Assembly: GCA_045540635.1 (NCBI GenBank)
Contig: JAZQHO010000107.1
Span: 1-39,089, forward strand
From: Limiplasma sp045540635
GTDB taxonomy: Bacteria > Bacillota > Clostridia > Christensenellales > Aristaeellaceae
Length of the DNA: 39,089 nt
Direction of reading: 5' to 3'
The notes under the pieces were generated by a model. The model was not told the DNA's origin. It did not search any database and worked only from the letters and a program-made list of their open reading frames with translations. This document shows, one piece after another, positions 15,750 to 23,695 of the stretch. Position 1 is the first letter of the stretch. The number at the start of each line of letters is the position of its first letter. A program made the position numbers and the translations under genes.

Positions 15750-16757
15750 ATGAATATTTACGACATTTCCGAAAAAGCAGGCGTTTCCATCGCCACGGTT
15801 TCCCGGGTGCTGAACAACAGCCCCCATGTAAGCCAAAAGACCCGCGAGAAGGTGCTGGCGGTCATCAACGATTGCGACTATGTACCCAATGCATTTGCCC
15901 GCGGTCTTGGTCTCAATACCATGAAGACCATCGGTCTGCTCTGCCCCGATGCATCGGATACCTACCTTTCCCATGCACTGGCGATTTTGGAGAAGTCTTT
16001 CCGCAAATACCATTACGATTGCCTGCTGTGCTGCACCGAGCGATCTCTGGAAGCCCGCCAACAGGGTATCGAGATGCTTACCAGCCGCCATGTGGACGGC
16101 ATTGTTCTGATGGGTTCCACCTTTGTGGAAAGCCGGGAGCGAGACAATGCCTACATCCGCAATGCCGCTAAACAGGTACCCATCGTGCTGCTGAATGGCT
16201 CCTACTCCTGTGAAAACGTTTACTGCGTTATGTGCGACGAGCAGCGCGCCACCACCGAAGCTACCCAGTACCTGCTGGATACCGGCCGCAAAAACATCCT
16301 TTACCTGTACCACAGTAAGAACTACAACGGCCAGAAAAAGCTTGCAGGGTACAGAGATGCACTGGAAAGCCGCGGGATGCCCGTCAACGAACAGTTGATC
16401 CGCTTCTTCTCCGATGAAAAGAGCAACATCCCCACCGTGAGAGATCAGCTCCTTGCCCTCCGAGACAGCGGCCTTGTATTTGATGCAGTACAGACCTCCG
16501 AAGACATCCTTGCCATCGGTGCGGTCAAATACGCAAAAGCAGCAAAACTTTCCATCCCTAAAAACCTGAGCATCGTTGGCTACAACAACTCCAGCTTCTG
16601 CCTGTGCTGCGAGCCGGAGATCACCAGTGTGGACAACAAGCTGCAGGCTGTAAGCGAACAGTGCGTATCCACCATGATGGGCGTACTGGAAGGGCGCGAG
16701 ATGCCCCAGAAGATCGTTTTTACAGGCGAACTGGTCAAGCGCGACAGTACGCTGTAA
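15750..16757 (+). CDS. LacI-family transcriptional regulator of the uronate genes
   Basis: A 335-residue LacI/GalR protein. The N-terminal helix-turn-helix (MNIYDISEKAGVSIATVSRV and the hinge-helix region VPNAFARGLG) is complete, followed by a periplasmic-binding-protein-like effector domain to the C-terminus. It sits between the divergent uxaB operon and uxaC and is co-transcribed with uxaC, 33 bases apart. It therefore most likely represses both units and is relieved by a uronate intermediate such as fructuronate, tagaturonate or KDG (inference). Enteric bacteria use GntR-type ExuR/UxuR instead. The matching operator-like sites on both promoters, one over its own start, suggest autoregulation. 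AAAGGGAG lies upstream of the ATG. Confidence 0.93.
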   Translation: MNIYDISEKAGVSIATVSRVLNNSPHVSQKTREKVLAVINDCDYVPNAFARGLGLNTMKTIGLLCPDASDTYLSHALAILEKSFRKYHYDCLLCCTERSLEARQQGIEMLTSRHVDGIVLMGSTFVESRERDNAYIRNAAKQVPIVLLNGSYSCENVYCVMCDEQRATTEATQYLLDTGRKNILYLYHSKNYNGQKKLAGYRDALESRGMPVNEQLIRFFSDEKSNIPTVRDQLLALRDSGLVFDAVQTSEDILAIGAVKYAKAAKLSIPKNLSIVGYNNSSFCLCCEPEITSVDNKLQAVSEQCVSTMMGVLEGREMPQKIVFTGELVKRDSTL

Positions 16758-16790
16758 GATACCAAGCAAAAACGAAGGGAGAAACCTGCA

Positions 16791-18200
16791 ATGAGAGCCT
16801 TTATGGATAAGGATTTCCTGCTCAATACCCCCACTGCGGTCAAGCTCTACCACGAAGCTTCCGCCGATTGCCCCATCATCGATTACCACTGCCACATCAG
16901 CCCCCGCGAGATTTATGAGGATCTGCACTACGAAAGCATTACTCAGGTATGGCTGGGCGGCGATCATTACAAGTGGCGCCTTATGCGCTGCGCAGGCGTT
17001 GACGAAAAATACATTACCGGCGATGCCAGTGCTCACGACAAGTTCATTAAGTGGGCCGAGGTGCTGGGCAAGGCCATCGGCAACCCCCTGTACCATTGGA
17101 GCCATCTGGAGCTGCGCCGCTTCTTCGGTTATGAGGGCATTCTGAACAAGGAGACCGCAGAGGAAGTATGGAACCTGTGCAACGAACAGCTGAAGAAGCC
17201 TGAGTTCGGCGTTCGCGGTCTCATCGCCCGCAGCAATGTGGAAACCATCTGCACCACCGACGATCCCATCGATTCTCTCGAGTGGCACGAAAAGCTTGCT
17301 GCAGACCCCACCATCAAGACCGCCGTGCTGCCTGCCTGGCGTCCCGACAAGGCCATGAACCTCGAAAAGCCCGACTACACCGATTATCTTGCTAAGCTGG
17401 CAAAGGTGAGCGGCATCGAGATCAAGACCTTCGAGGATCTGAAGAAGGCTCTTGCCGTGCGTATGGACTACTTCGCCACCCGCAAGTGCGTGCTCAGCGA
17501 CCATGGTCTCAACTTTGTTGCCTATGCCCCCGCCACCGATGCAGAGGTGGAAGCTATCTTCCAGAAGCGCCTCAGCGGCGGCGACGTTACCACCGCCGAG
17601 CAGGATGTATTCAAGACCGCCTGCATGCTGTTCGTAGCCCGTAAGTACCGTCAGCTGGGCTGGATCATGCAGCTGCACTACGGCTGCCGCCGCGACAACA
17701 ATCCCGTGATGTATGCCAAGCTGGGCCCCGATACCGGCTTCGACACCATTGACAACTATGCTCCCGCTGCCCAGACCGCCGCTTTCCTCGGCGCACTGGA
17801 AGCCACCGGCGAACTGCCCAAGACCATTCTTTACAGCCTGAACCCCAACGATAATCAGGCCATTGATACCCTGTGCGGCTGCTTCCAGTCCTCCGAGGCG
17901 GTAAGCAAGATCCAGCACGGCTCCGCCTGGTGGTTCAACGATCACTTTACCGGCATGACCGATCAACTGACCAGTCTTGCAAACCTTGGCTATCTGGCTG
18001 GCTTCGTGGGCATGCTCACCGACAGCCGCAGCTTCCTGAGCTATCCGCGTCATGAGTACTTCCGCCGTATCCTGTGCCGCCTGCTCGGTCAGTGGGTGGA
18101 GGAAGGCATGTTCCCCGACGATATGGATACCCTCAAGGAGATCGTCCGCGGTGTAAGCTACGAAAACGCCAAGAAGTATTTCAACTTCGCGCAAAAGTAA
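16791..18200 (+). CDS. uxaC: Glucuronate/galacturonate isomerase
   Basis: A 469-residue uronate isomerase of the amidohydrolase superfamily, converting D-glucuronate to fructuronate and D-galacturonate to tagaturonate. Near the N-terminus is IIDYHCHISPREIYED, the His-x-His metal motif. Further on are TTDDPIDSLEWH, MQLHYGCRRDNN and SAWWFNDHFTGM, then LTDSRSFLSYPRHEYFRR near the C-terminus with the conserved Asp and Arg. Length matches the family. AGGGAG is nine bases upstream of the ATG. It supplies tagaturonate to UxaB across the divergent promoter; its fructuronate product would need UxuB and UxuA, which are not in this window. A hairpin terminator follows. Confidence 0.97.
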   Translation: MRAFMDKDFLLNTPTAVKLYHEASADCPIIDYHCHISPREIYEDLHYESITQVWLGGDHYKWRLMRCAGVDEKYITGDASAHDKFIKWAEVLGKAIGNPLYHWSHLELRRFFGYEGILNKETAEEVWNLCNEQLKKPEFGVRGLIARSNVETICTTDDPIDSLEWHEKLAADPTIKTAVLPAWRPDKAMNLEKPDYTDYLAKLAKVSGIEIKTFEDLKKALAVRMDYFATRKCVLSDHGLNFVAYAPATDAEVEAIFQKRLSGGDVTTAEQDVFKTACMLFVARKYRQLGWIMQLHYGCRRDNNPVMYAKLGPDTGFDTIDNYAPAAQTAAFLGALEATGELPKTILYSLNPNDNQAIDTLCGCFQSSEAVSKIQHGSAWWFNDHFTGMTDQLTSLANLGYLAGFVGMLTDSRSFLSYPRHEYFRRILCRLLGQWVEEGMFPDDMDTLKEIVRGVSYENAKKYFNFAQK

Positions 18201-18223
18201 ACTTACCTTTCCCCCGTTTTACG

Positions 18224-18264
18224 GCCGCTGCAGCTTACAAGGTTGCAGCGGCTCTGCTTTTCTC
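18224..18264 (+). terminator. Terminator after uxaC
   Basis: GCCGCTGCA (18224-18232) pairs with TGCAGCGGC (18244-18252) across an 11-base loop, followed by a moderately T-rich tract (TCTGCTTTTCTC). Confidence 0.7.
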
Positions 18265-18324
18265 CGTCTCAGCACAAAACATTCACATTCTTTATTGGAA
18301 ACAGATGCAATTTTATCAGATATA

Positions 18325-18358
18325 TGCTATAATATTATGTTGTGCGGTTCGAAACCGC
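18325..18358 (+). promoter_or_regulatory. Extended -10 promoter and 5' hairpin of the CorC-like gene
   Basis: TGCTATAAT (18325-18333) is an extended -10 element; I see no good -35. A perfect small hairpin, TGCGGTT-CGA-AACCGCA (18342-18358), would form near the 5' end of the transcript and may stabilise it. Confidence 0.5.
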
Positions 18359-18384
18359 AGTAAAGATTAAGGGAGGTTTTTTCC

Positions 18385-19752
18385 TTGGACCCTATAGGCA
18401 GTCAATTATTCGTACAGGTTCTTCTGATCGCCATTAACGCATTCTTTGCCTCTACCGAAACAGCACTTGTTTCTGTAAATGACAACAAGGTGCGCCGTCA
18501 AGCCGAAGAAGGCGATGCCAAAGCCAAGATCATGCTCCGGCTGATCGAGTCGCCCTCCAACTTTCTCTCCACCATTCAGGTATGTATCACGCTGAGCGGC
18601 TTCCTCGCCAGCGCTTTTGCGGCAGACGGCTTCTCCACCATGCTGGCCAACGCCATTATGAACATGGGTTTCCCCCAGGCGTACCGCGGCCTGCTGGATA
18701 CCATCTGCCTTATTCTGATCACCTTGATCCTGAGTTTCTTTATGATCGTGCTTGGTGAGCTGGCACCCAAGCGTATTGCCATGCAGAACCCCGAAAAGGT
18801 TGCTCGTATGAGTTGTGGTGTTATCAATTTTGTCAGCAAACTTTTTAAGCCTATTGTGTGGCTGCTTACTGTGAGCACCAACGGTATTCTTCGGCTATGC
18901 CGCATCAATCCCAACGAGACAAGCGAAGAAGTGACCGAAGAGGAGATCCGCATGTTGGTGGATATCGGCAGCGAAAAAGGCGCTATCGAAGAAGAAGAGC
19001 GCAATATGATCGAAAACATCTTCGAGTTCAACAACATGACTGCTGCCGATGTGATGGTACACCGCATCGATGTGGTTTCCCTCCATGTCGGCGACAGCAA
19101 TGAAGCGATCCTTTCCACCATCCGTGAGACCGGTTTGAGCCGTTTCCCCGTATATGACGAGAATATCGACGATATCGTAGGCGTGCTCAACACCCGCGAT
19201 TTCCTGCTCAACGCAGCAAGCGAAAGCAAGAAGCCGATGCGGGAGCTGCTGCGCAGCGCTTACCTTGTACCCGAGACCGTTACTGCCGATACGCTTTTCA
19301 GCAATATGCAAAAGCAGAAGATCCATTTGGCAGTGGTGGTGGACGAATACGGCGGCATGAGCGGTATCGTTACCATGGAAGATCTGCTGGAAGAGATCGT
19401 CGGAAATATCTACGACGAATTCGACCCCAGCGAAGACAACGATGTTGAAAAACTGGAAGATAACCTGTGGCGCGTTAGCGGCACGGTGGATCTGGAAACG
19501 CTCAGTGAAGCCATCAATATGGCGCTGCCGCTGGACGATGAATATGATACCCTTGGCGGTCTGGTGTTTTCCACCTTTTCCTGCATCCCCGAAGATGGCA
19601 GCACCCCCGAAGTGGAGGTTGCCGGTCTGAAAGTGAAGGTAGAAGAGATCTGCGATCATCGGATCGAAAAAGCGCTGGTCAGCAAGCTCAACCCTGAGAG
19701 CACCAAGGCCGTTGCCGATGAAAGTGCCGAAAGCGCCCCTGCACAGGATTGA
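18385..19752 (+). CDS. CNNM/CorC-HlyC family membrane protein with CBS domains
   Basis: A 455-residue protein of the hemolysin C/CorC (UPF0053) family. About residues 1-195 form the CNNM/DUF21 membrane domain with three or four hydrophobic segments (for example SFFMIVLGELAPKRIAMQNP, a family signature). Residues about 205-330 form a CBS-domain pair (TAADVMVHRIDVVSL, then HLAVVVDEYGGMSGIVTMED), and about 345-430 the CorC_HlyC ligand domain. Such proteins are implicated in magnesium or sodium/magnesium transport with adenine-nucleotide sensing; hemolysin is a historical name. The start is a TTG at 18385 with GGGAGG eight bases upstream. The C-terminal tail is acidic and likely disordered. The HAD hydrolase gene follows at once and is presumably co-transcribed. 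Confidence 0.93.
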   Translation: MDPIGSQLFVQVLLIAINAFFASTETALVSVNDNKVRRQAEEGDAKAKIMLRLIESPSNFLSTIQVCITLSGFLASAFAADGFSTMLANAIMNMGFPQAYRGLLDTICLILITLILSFFMIVLGELAPKRIAMQNPEKVARMSCGVINFVSKLFKPIVWLLTVSTNGILRLCRINPNETSEEVTEEEIRMLVDIGSEKGAIEEEERNMIENIFEFNNMTAADVMVHRIDVVSLHVGDSNEAILSTIRETGLSRFPVYDENIDDIVGVLNTRDFLLNAASESKKPMRELLRSAYLVPETVTADTLFSNMQKQKIHLAVVVDEYGGMSGIVTMEDLLEEIVGNIYDEFDPSEDNDVEKLEDNLWRVSGTVDLETLSEAINMALPLDDEYDTLGGLVFSTFSCIPEDGSTPEVEVAGLKVKVEEICDHRIEKALVSKLNPESTKAVADESAESAPAQD

Positions 19753-19757
19753 GAACC

Positions 19758-20387
19758 GTGAAATACACCCACCTGTTCTGGGATTTTGACGGCACGCTGT
19801 ACAACAGCTACCCACAGATCATTGCCGCCATGCAGCGCACCCTGAAGGAATGCGATCTCCCCCATCATTCATCCGAAGAGATACTGCCGCTTCTGAAGCA
19901 CTCTGTATTCTTTACGGTTAGCAGCTTCGCAGAAGCCTACAGCAAACCTATCGAAACGCTGATGAAGTGTTTCCGGCGCCATCACGCTCTTGAAATCAGC
20001 TTCCCGCCCTATGACGGATTGGATGATTGTCTGCGTACCCTTTCGGCAGCAGGATGCCGGCACTATCTCTACACCCACAGAGACCGGCTCGCAATCTCTC
20101 TTTTGCAACGAGACGGACTGTGGGAGCTGTTTTCCGGTGCTGTTACCAGCGATGACGGCTTCCCCCACAAACCCGCACCCGATGCCCTGCTTTCTTTGAT
20201 AGACCGTTACGGTCTTGATGTTTCCCACTGCATCATGATCGGTGACAGAGGCATCGACATCGAGAGCGGCAGCAATGCCGGTATGGATGGCGCTGTTTTT
20301 GATCCCGAAGGCATGTACTTCGGGCCGGAAGTATCTATCAAAGCCTCAAGCATGGCAGAACTCACCCGTATGCTGCTTGAAGCATAA
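19758..20387 (+). CDS. HAD-superfamily hydrolase, phosphoglycolate phosphatase-like
   Basis: A 209-residue HAD phosphatase with helical cap. Motif I is FWDFDGTLYNS at the N-terminus with both catalytic aspartates, motif II is in YLYTHRD, motif III Lys is in FPHKPAPDAL, and motif IV is MIGDRGIDIESGSNAG. The layout matches the Gph/PgmB-like subfamily, so it probably dephosphorylates a small sugar phosphate in the cytoplasm; the substrate cannot be named. I chose the GTG at 19758 because the AGGA element is nine bases upstream and the first catalytic strand begins within ten codons. A TTG at 19749 overlapping the upstream stop is the alternative. It follows the CorC-like gene and ends just before a long stem-loop. 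Confidence 0.88.
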   Translation: MKYTHLFWDFDGTLYNSYPQIIAAMQRTLKECDLPHHSSEEILPLLKHSVFFTVSSFAEAYSKPIETLMKCFRRHHALEISFPPYDGLDDCLRTLSAAGCRHYLYTHRDRLAISLLQRDGLWELFSGAVTSDDGFPHKPAPDALLSLIDRYGLDVSHCIMIGDRGIDIESGSNAGMDGAVFDPEGMYFGPEVSIKASSMAELTRMLLEA

Positions 20388-20389
20388 CT

Positions 20390-20424
20390 AATGACCCCCG
20401 GCAGTTTTTCTGCCGGGGGTCATT
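20390..20424. terminator. Stem-loop between convergent HAD and DegV genes
   Basis: A perfect 15-base-pair stem (20390-20404 with 20410-20424) with a TTTTT loop. There is no clear T-run after it on either strand, so it is either a bidirectional terminator of unusual form or an mRNA-stabilising 3' hairpin. Confidence 0.7.
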
Positions 20425-20437
20425 GGTTATGCAGAGA

Positions 20438-21331
20438 TCACTGTTTGGCTTCTTCCTTCTTGTGCTTCTTCTTGCATTTGCGGAAGGAGACACCTACCAC
20501 CTTGGGGCCTGCATTAATGGCAATGGCAGGGCCAATGCGGAACTTATACTGGGGCGGGTAGCCAAGCTTCTTTTCCATCTCAGCGACCAGCTCCTGGAGA
20601 ACCATTTCATCGCTGCCGTAGATGACCTGATAAGGGGTTTGCGGCTCCATATCACTTACGACCATCTTTACGATCTCTTTGATCAGCTTCTTCTCTCCAC
20701 GCGCCTTACCAACCGTTGTAATAGCGTGTTTACGGATCTTCATAATGGGCTTGATGCCCTGCGCCTCGCCAACAAAAACAGCGGCACTGGGAATACGTCC
20801 TGATTTTCCTGCGTACTTGAGGGTATACAGCCCAAAGTAGATGCACTGGCCGGCAAGAAGCTCTCTGGCATAAGCTTCTGCCTCATCGGCGCTCATACCC
20901 ATCTCCAGTTTTTGCGCCGTCATAACAGCAGGGTATCCATAGCCGGCAGAGTAGCTTGCACCATCGAAAAGACGGATCTTCAGTTTTGCATCCGGATGTT
21001 CCTCGCAGAAGGCATCCCGCATGGCAACTGCGTTGTTGTAGGTGGCAGAACCCTTGGAATTGATCAGAAAAATGAACAACTCCTCCATGCCCGCTTCCAT
21101 TTCATTGCGGTAGAGCTCCTCAAACACATAGGGCGTGATCTGGGAGGTAACGGGCAGGGCTTCAGCGTCCTCCAGCATCTGATAAAACAATTCGTTTTCA
21201 AGTTCTGCTCCACTCATGTAGGATTGGTCGCCAACAGTAACCGGAATGGGCAGAATATCAATATGGTAGCGCTTTTGCAATTCCTTTGGGATATCTGCGG
21301 TAGCATCCGCATAAACATGATACTTGTTCAC
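20438..21331 (-). CDS. DegV family fatty acid-binding protein
   Basis: A 297-residue DegV protein, the family that binds fatty acids and in Gram-positive bacteria presents them to fatty acid kinase (FakB). Motifs: YADATADIPKEL at the N-terminus, LPVTSQITPYVFEELY in the middle (the T-S-Q segment near the carboxylate site), and the C-terminal lobe with VIYGSDEM and FRIGPAIAINAGPKVVG. The C-terminal tail is Lys-rich (KKCKKKHKKEE), which may aid membrane approach. The start is GTG at 21331, with GGAGG nine bases upstream; the reading frame remains open upstream into the TraX-like gene but without family resemblance. It follows the TraX-like gene by 26 bases in the same operon. No FakA homologue is visible here. 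Confidence 0.9.
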   Translation of the reverse strand: MNKYHVYADATADIPKELQKRYHIDILPIPVTVGDQSYMSGAELENELFYQMLEDAEALPVTSQITPYVFEELYRNEMEAGMEELFIFLINSKGSATYNNAVAMRDAFCEEHPDAKLKIRLFDGASYSAGYGYPAVMTAQKLEMGMSADEAEAYARELLAGQCIYFGLYTLKYAGKSGRIPSAAVFVGEAQGIKPIMKIRKHAITTVGKARGEKKLIKEIVKMVVSDMEPQTPYQVIYGSDEMVLQELVAEMEKKLGYPPQYKFRIGPAIAINAGPKVVGVSFRKCKKKHKKEEAKQ

Positions 21332-21357
21332 GGTCAGAATCCTCCAATCATAGGGAA

Positions 21358-22146
21358 TCAGAACATGGCAGTCATGGATGCCAGTGTGGCATTGGTAAAG
21401 ATCAGCCGCAATATGATCAATACCACCAAATGCAAGGGATAGAGCGCATACCCAAGCCATTTGGGCATCTTGATGCCGGTATGCATGGGAATGGCGATCA
21501 GCGGCAGGGACAGCCATACCATACCCTGCAAGCGGAAAAGGGGCTGCAACACTGAACCGATGCCGGGCAATGCACCCAGATCCAGCTTTATACCGAGGAT
21601 GGAATGAACCTGTGCGCTACCGTTGCCCCAGAACATGGCATATGCCAGAAAGGCAGCCACCAGACCGCCACGGGAGCCTCGTGCCAGATACAAAAGGATA
21701 ATGAAGGTGAGCCCCCGCCAGCCATAATCCACCTGTATGTAGCCCAGCACCAGATAGCACAGTGCCGGCACCCAGATCTGGCTCAGGAAAAAGCGGCTTT
21801 GAATACCGTAGATAGCCACAAGACCAAGGGTAAGCGTAAAAAGGATGTTCAGTTCCTGATAGCTGTGCTGCAGACCGATCATGTAAAGCGGCTGAGAGAC
21901 GACCGCCATAAGCAGCATACGCAGAATGTACCGCTTCATATCGCGGGTTTTTTCACTACCGACCACAAGGCACCATGCATACAGCGGCAGCGCCATGCGG
22001 CCGATGATACGCATCTCTGTAACTCCCGTCAGAATACGGGCACCGATATGATCCACGAGCATAAAAACCAGCGCAAGAATCTTTAAAAGGGATGTATCTG
22101 TATTGCCTGCCAGTGTTTCGGCACGGTGCTCCAGAGAGGTGGCCAT
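21358..22146 (-). CDS. TraX-like polytopic membrane acyltransferase
   Basis: A 262-residue membrane protein with about seven to eight hydrophobic segments. The N-terminal LLKILALVFMLVDHIGARIL, then MRIIGRMALPLYAWCLVVGS and YILRMLLMAVVSQPLYMIG match the TraX family, named for the F-pilin N-acetyltransferase; many chromosomal members in Bacillota have no conjugation link and an unknown acyl acceptor. The ATG at 22146 has GGAG seven bases upstream; an in-frame upstream start would add residues unlike the family. It is the first gene of an operon with degV, under a consensus promoter. Coupling a membrane acyltransferase with a fatty acid carrier is suggestive of acyl-lipid metabolism but unproven. 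Confidence 0.85.
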   Translation of the reverse strand: MATSLEHRAETLAGNTDTSLLKILALVFMLVDHIGARILTGVTEMRIIGRMALPLYAWCLVVGSEKTRDMKRYILRMLLMAVVSQPLYMIGLQHSYQELNILFTLTLGLVAIYGIQSRFFLSQIWVPALCYLVLGYIQVDYGWRGLTFIILLYLARGSRGGLVAAFLAYAMFWGNGSAQVHSILGIKLDLGALPGIGSVLQPLFRLQGMVWLSLPLIAIPMHTGIKMPKWLGYALYPLHLVVLIILRLIFTNATLASMTAMF

Positions 22147-22183
22147 TGGTCTGCTCCCCCATTTCTTCTCGAAATACGGCAGC

Positions 22184-22212
22184 ATTATACCACTGGGAAG
22201 TTTCTGTGTCAA
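22184..22212 (-). promoter_or_regulatory. Consensus promoter of the TraX-like/degV operon
   Basis: Minus strand TTGACA (22212-22207), a 17-base spacer and TATAAT (22189-22184): a perfect match. It is back-to-back with the ArsR-pot promoter. Confidence 0.88.
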
Positions 22213-22218
22213 AAAGCA

Positions 22219-22247
22219 TTGACAAGGCTTGTTATGTATAATAGAAT
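22219..22247 (+). promoter_or_regulatory. Promoter of the arsR-like/potABCD operon
   Basis: TTGACA (22219-22224), a 17-base spacer and TAGAAT (22242-22247). A TATAAT at 22237-22242 lies too close to this -35 (12 bases) to be used with it. Confidence 0.75.
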
Positions 22248-22249
22248 GT

Positions 22250-22263
22250 TTTCGATATTGAAA
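22250..22263. promoter_or_regulatory. Possible operator of the ArsR-like regulator
   Basis: TTTCGATATTGAAA is a near-perfect palindrome (one mismatched pair) placed over the expected transcription start of the arsR-like/pot operon, where ArsR-family repressors commonly bind. Confidence 0.4.
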
Positions 22264-22290
22264 TCTTTCTATGTTTAGCAGGAGGCATTC

Positions 22291-22596
22291 ATGAACACCT
22301 ACAACGCATCTTTGCCAGTGCTCAAAGCGCTGTGCGATGATACACGGCTCTGTATACTCCGGCTACTCTCCACAAGCGAGAAAAATGGCTGCGAGATCCA
22401 CCGAGCATTCTGCTGCTCACAACCAACCATTTCCTACCATATGAAGTTGCTGGTAGATTCTGGTCTGGTGCTGTGCCGCAGAGAGGGCTGTGCGGCCATC
22501 TACACACTGAATATGGAACTATGGCCCAGCGTTGAGCAGCTGCTTACCACCATATGCAGCCAAACCCAACCGGAGCAGGAGGAGCAACATGAGTAA
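22291..22596 (+). CDS. ArsR-family winged-helix regulator
   Basis: A 101-residue ArsR/SmtB-type repressor. The winged helix-turn-helix is clear: LKALCDDTRLCILRLLS, then the recognition helix CSQPTISYHMKLLVDSGLV and the wing CRREGCAAIYTL. It has eight cysteines, including Cys33 and the adjacent Cys41-Cys42 around the recognition helix, where ArsR sensors bind thiophilic metals or respond to thiol state; the classic ELCVC box is not present. It overlaps the start of potA by 8 bases and should control the polyamine importer and itself through the candidate palindrome at 22250-22263. Whether it senses a metal, redox state or a polyamine is unknown. Confidence 0.9.
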   Translation: MNTYNASLPVLKALCDDTRLCILRLLSTSEKNGCEIHRAFCCSQPTISYHMKLLVDSGLVLCRREGCAAIYTLNMELWPSVEQLLTTICSQTQPEQEEQHE

Positions 22597-23695
22597 CACG
22601 CCTATTTTGCAGGTGAAGGGCCTTTGCAAGGACTATGGCAGCGGCATGGTGCTGCACGATCTGGATCTGTCGGTGGATGCCGGCGAGTTTTTGACCCTGC
22701 TGGGCCCCTCCGGTTGCGGCAAGACCACCACACTGCGCATCATTGCCGGTCTTGAGGAAGCCACAGCAGGCAGTGTGTGGCTGGAGGGCAAGGATGTAAG
22801 CGACCTGCCGCCGGAAAAGCGGCCCGTGAACACTGTATTCCAGAGCTATGCGCTGTTTCCCCACATGAATGTGCAGCAAAACATTGCCTATGGCCTCAAG
22901 CTGAAGGGTATCAGCAAAGCAGAACAAAAGCAGCGTGTTGCCGAAGCCCTTGAGCTGGTACGGTTGAGCGGTTACGAAAAGCGTATGCCGGCACAGCTGA
23001 GTGGCGGGCAGCGGCAGCGTGTCGCCATTGCACGTGCAGCAGTACTGAAGCCCCGTGTTCTGCTGTTGGACGAACCGCTGGGTGCGCTGGATCTGAAGCT
23101 GCGGCAGGAGATGCAATTCGAGCTGAAGCGCTTGCAGCAGCAGTTGGGCATCACCTTCATCTACATTACCCACGATCAGGAAGAAGCGCTGAACATGTCC
23201 AGCAGGATCGTTGTGATGCGCAATGGACTTGTAGAACAGATCGGCACTCCCGAGGAGGTGTATGAACACCCTGCTACTCTGTTTGTCGCCGGTTTTATCG
23301 GCCAGAGCAACCTGATCCGCGGCACAGTGGAAAGCAGCGCTGACGACGGCAGCATAACAGTGAATGCCCACGGCACCCTGCTGCCCGCCACCTGCCGCCC
23401 GGAACACCGCCCCGCTATCGGCGATAAAGCAGTCGTGTGCCTCAGACCCCAGCGTATCCGCTATGGCTCAGAGCCTCAGCACGGCATGGAGCTGAAGGGC
23501 ACGATTACTTCAAAGACCTATTCCGGCGGTATGCAGCATACACAGATCGCACTGAGTGACGCGCTGACACTGAGCGCCGTATCCAGTTCCTCCGAGATGG
23601 ATGCCTTCCCTGTGGGCAGCACCGTCTATGTGAGCTGGAGTGCTGCCCATACCCCTGCCGTGCCTGACAGCGAAAGTGCAGGTGGACAGCCGTGA
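22589..23695 (+). CDS. potA: Spermidine/putrescine ABC transporter ATP-binding protein
   Basis: A 368-residue ABC ATPase. Walker A GPSGCGKTT, Q-loop FQSYALFPHM, signature LSGGQRQRV, Walker B VLLLDEPLGALD and switch His in ITHDQEEAL are all present in residues 1-240. The C-terminal extension (about 270-368) is a TOBE regulatory domain, standard for PotA/MalK-type importers. It powers polyamine uptake with the PotB and PotC permeases. ATG at 22589 has AGGAGG upstream and overlaps the end of the ArsR-like gene; its own stop overlaps the potB GTG by 4 bases. The subfamily call rests on the potBCD context. Confidence 0.95.
   Translation: MSNTPILQVKGLCKDYGSGMVLHDLDLSVDAGEFLTLLGPSGCGKTTTLRIIAGLEEATAGSVWLEGKDVSDLPPEKRPVNTVFQSYALFPHMNVQQNIAYGLKLKGISKAEQKQRVAEALELVRLSGYEKRMPAQLSGGQRQRVAIARAAVLKPRVLLLDEPLGALDLKLRQEMQFELKRLQQQLGITFIYITHDQEEALNMSSRIVVMRNGLVEQIGTPEEVYEHPATLFVAGFIGQSNLIRGTVESSADDGSITVNAHGTLLPATCRPEHRPAIGDKAVVCLRPQRIRYGSEPQHGMELKGTITSKTYSGGMQHTQIALSDALTLSAVSSSSEMDAFPVGSTVYVSWSAAHTPAVPDSESAGGQP

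Noticed and set aside
15720..18194. 824-codon minus-strand frame opposite lacI and uxaC
   Set aside because: It is the antisense of two clear genes with full catalytic and DNA-binding motifs. It also crosses the intergenic region and has no domain.
22237..22242. TATAAT as the -10 box of the ArsR-pot promoter
   Set aside because: It is only 12 bases from TTGACA; TAGAAT at 22242-22247 gives the correct 17-base spacing.
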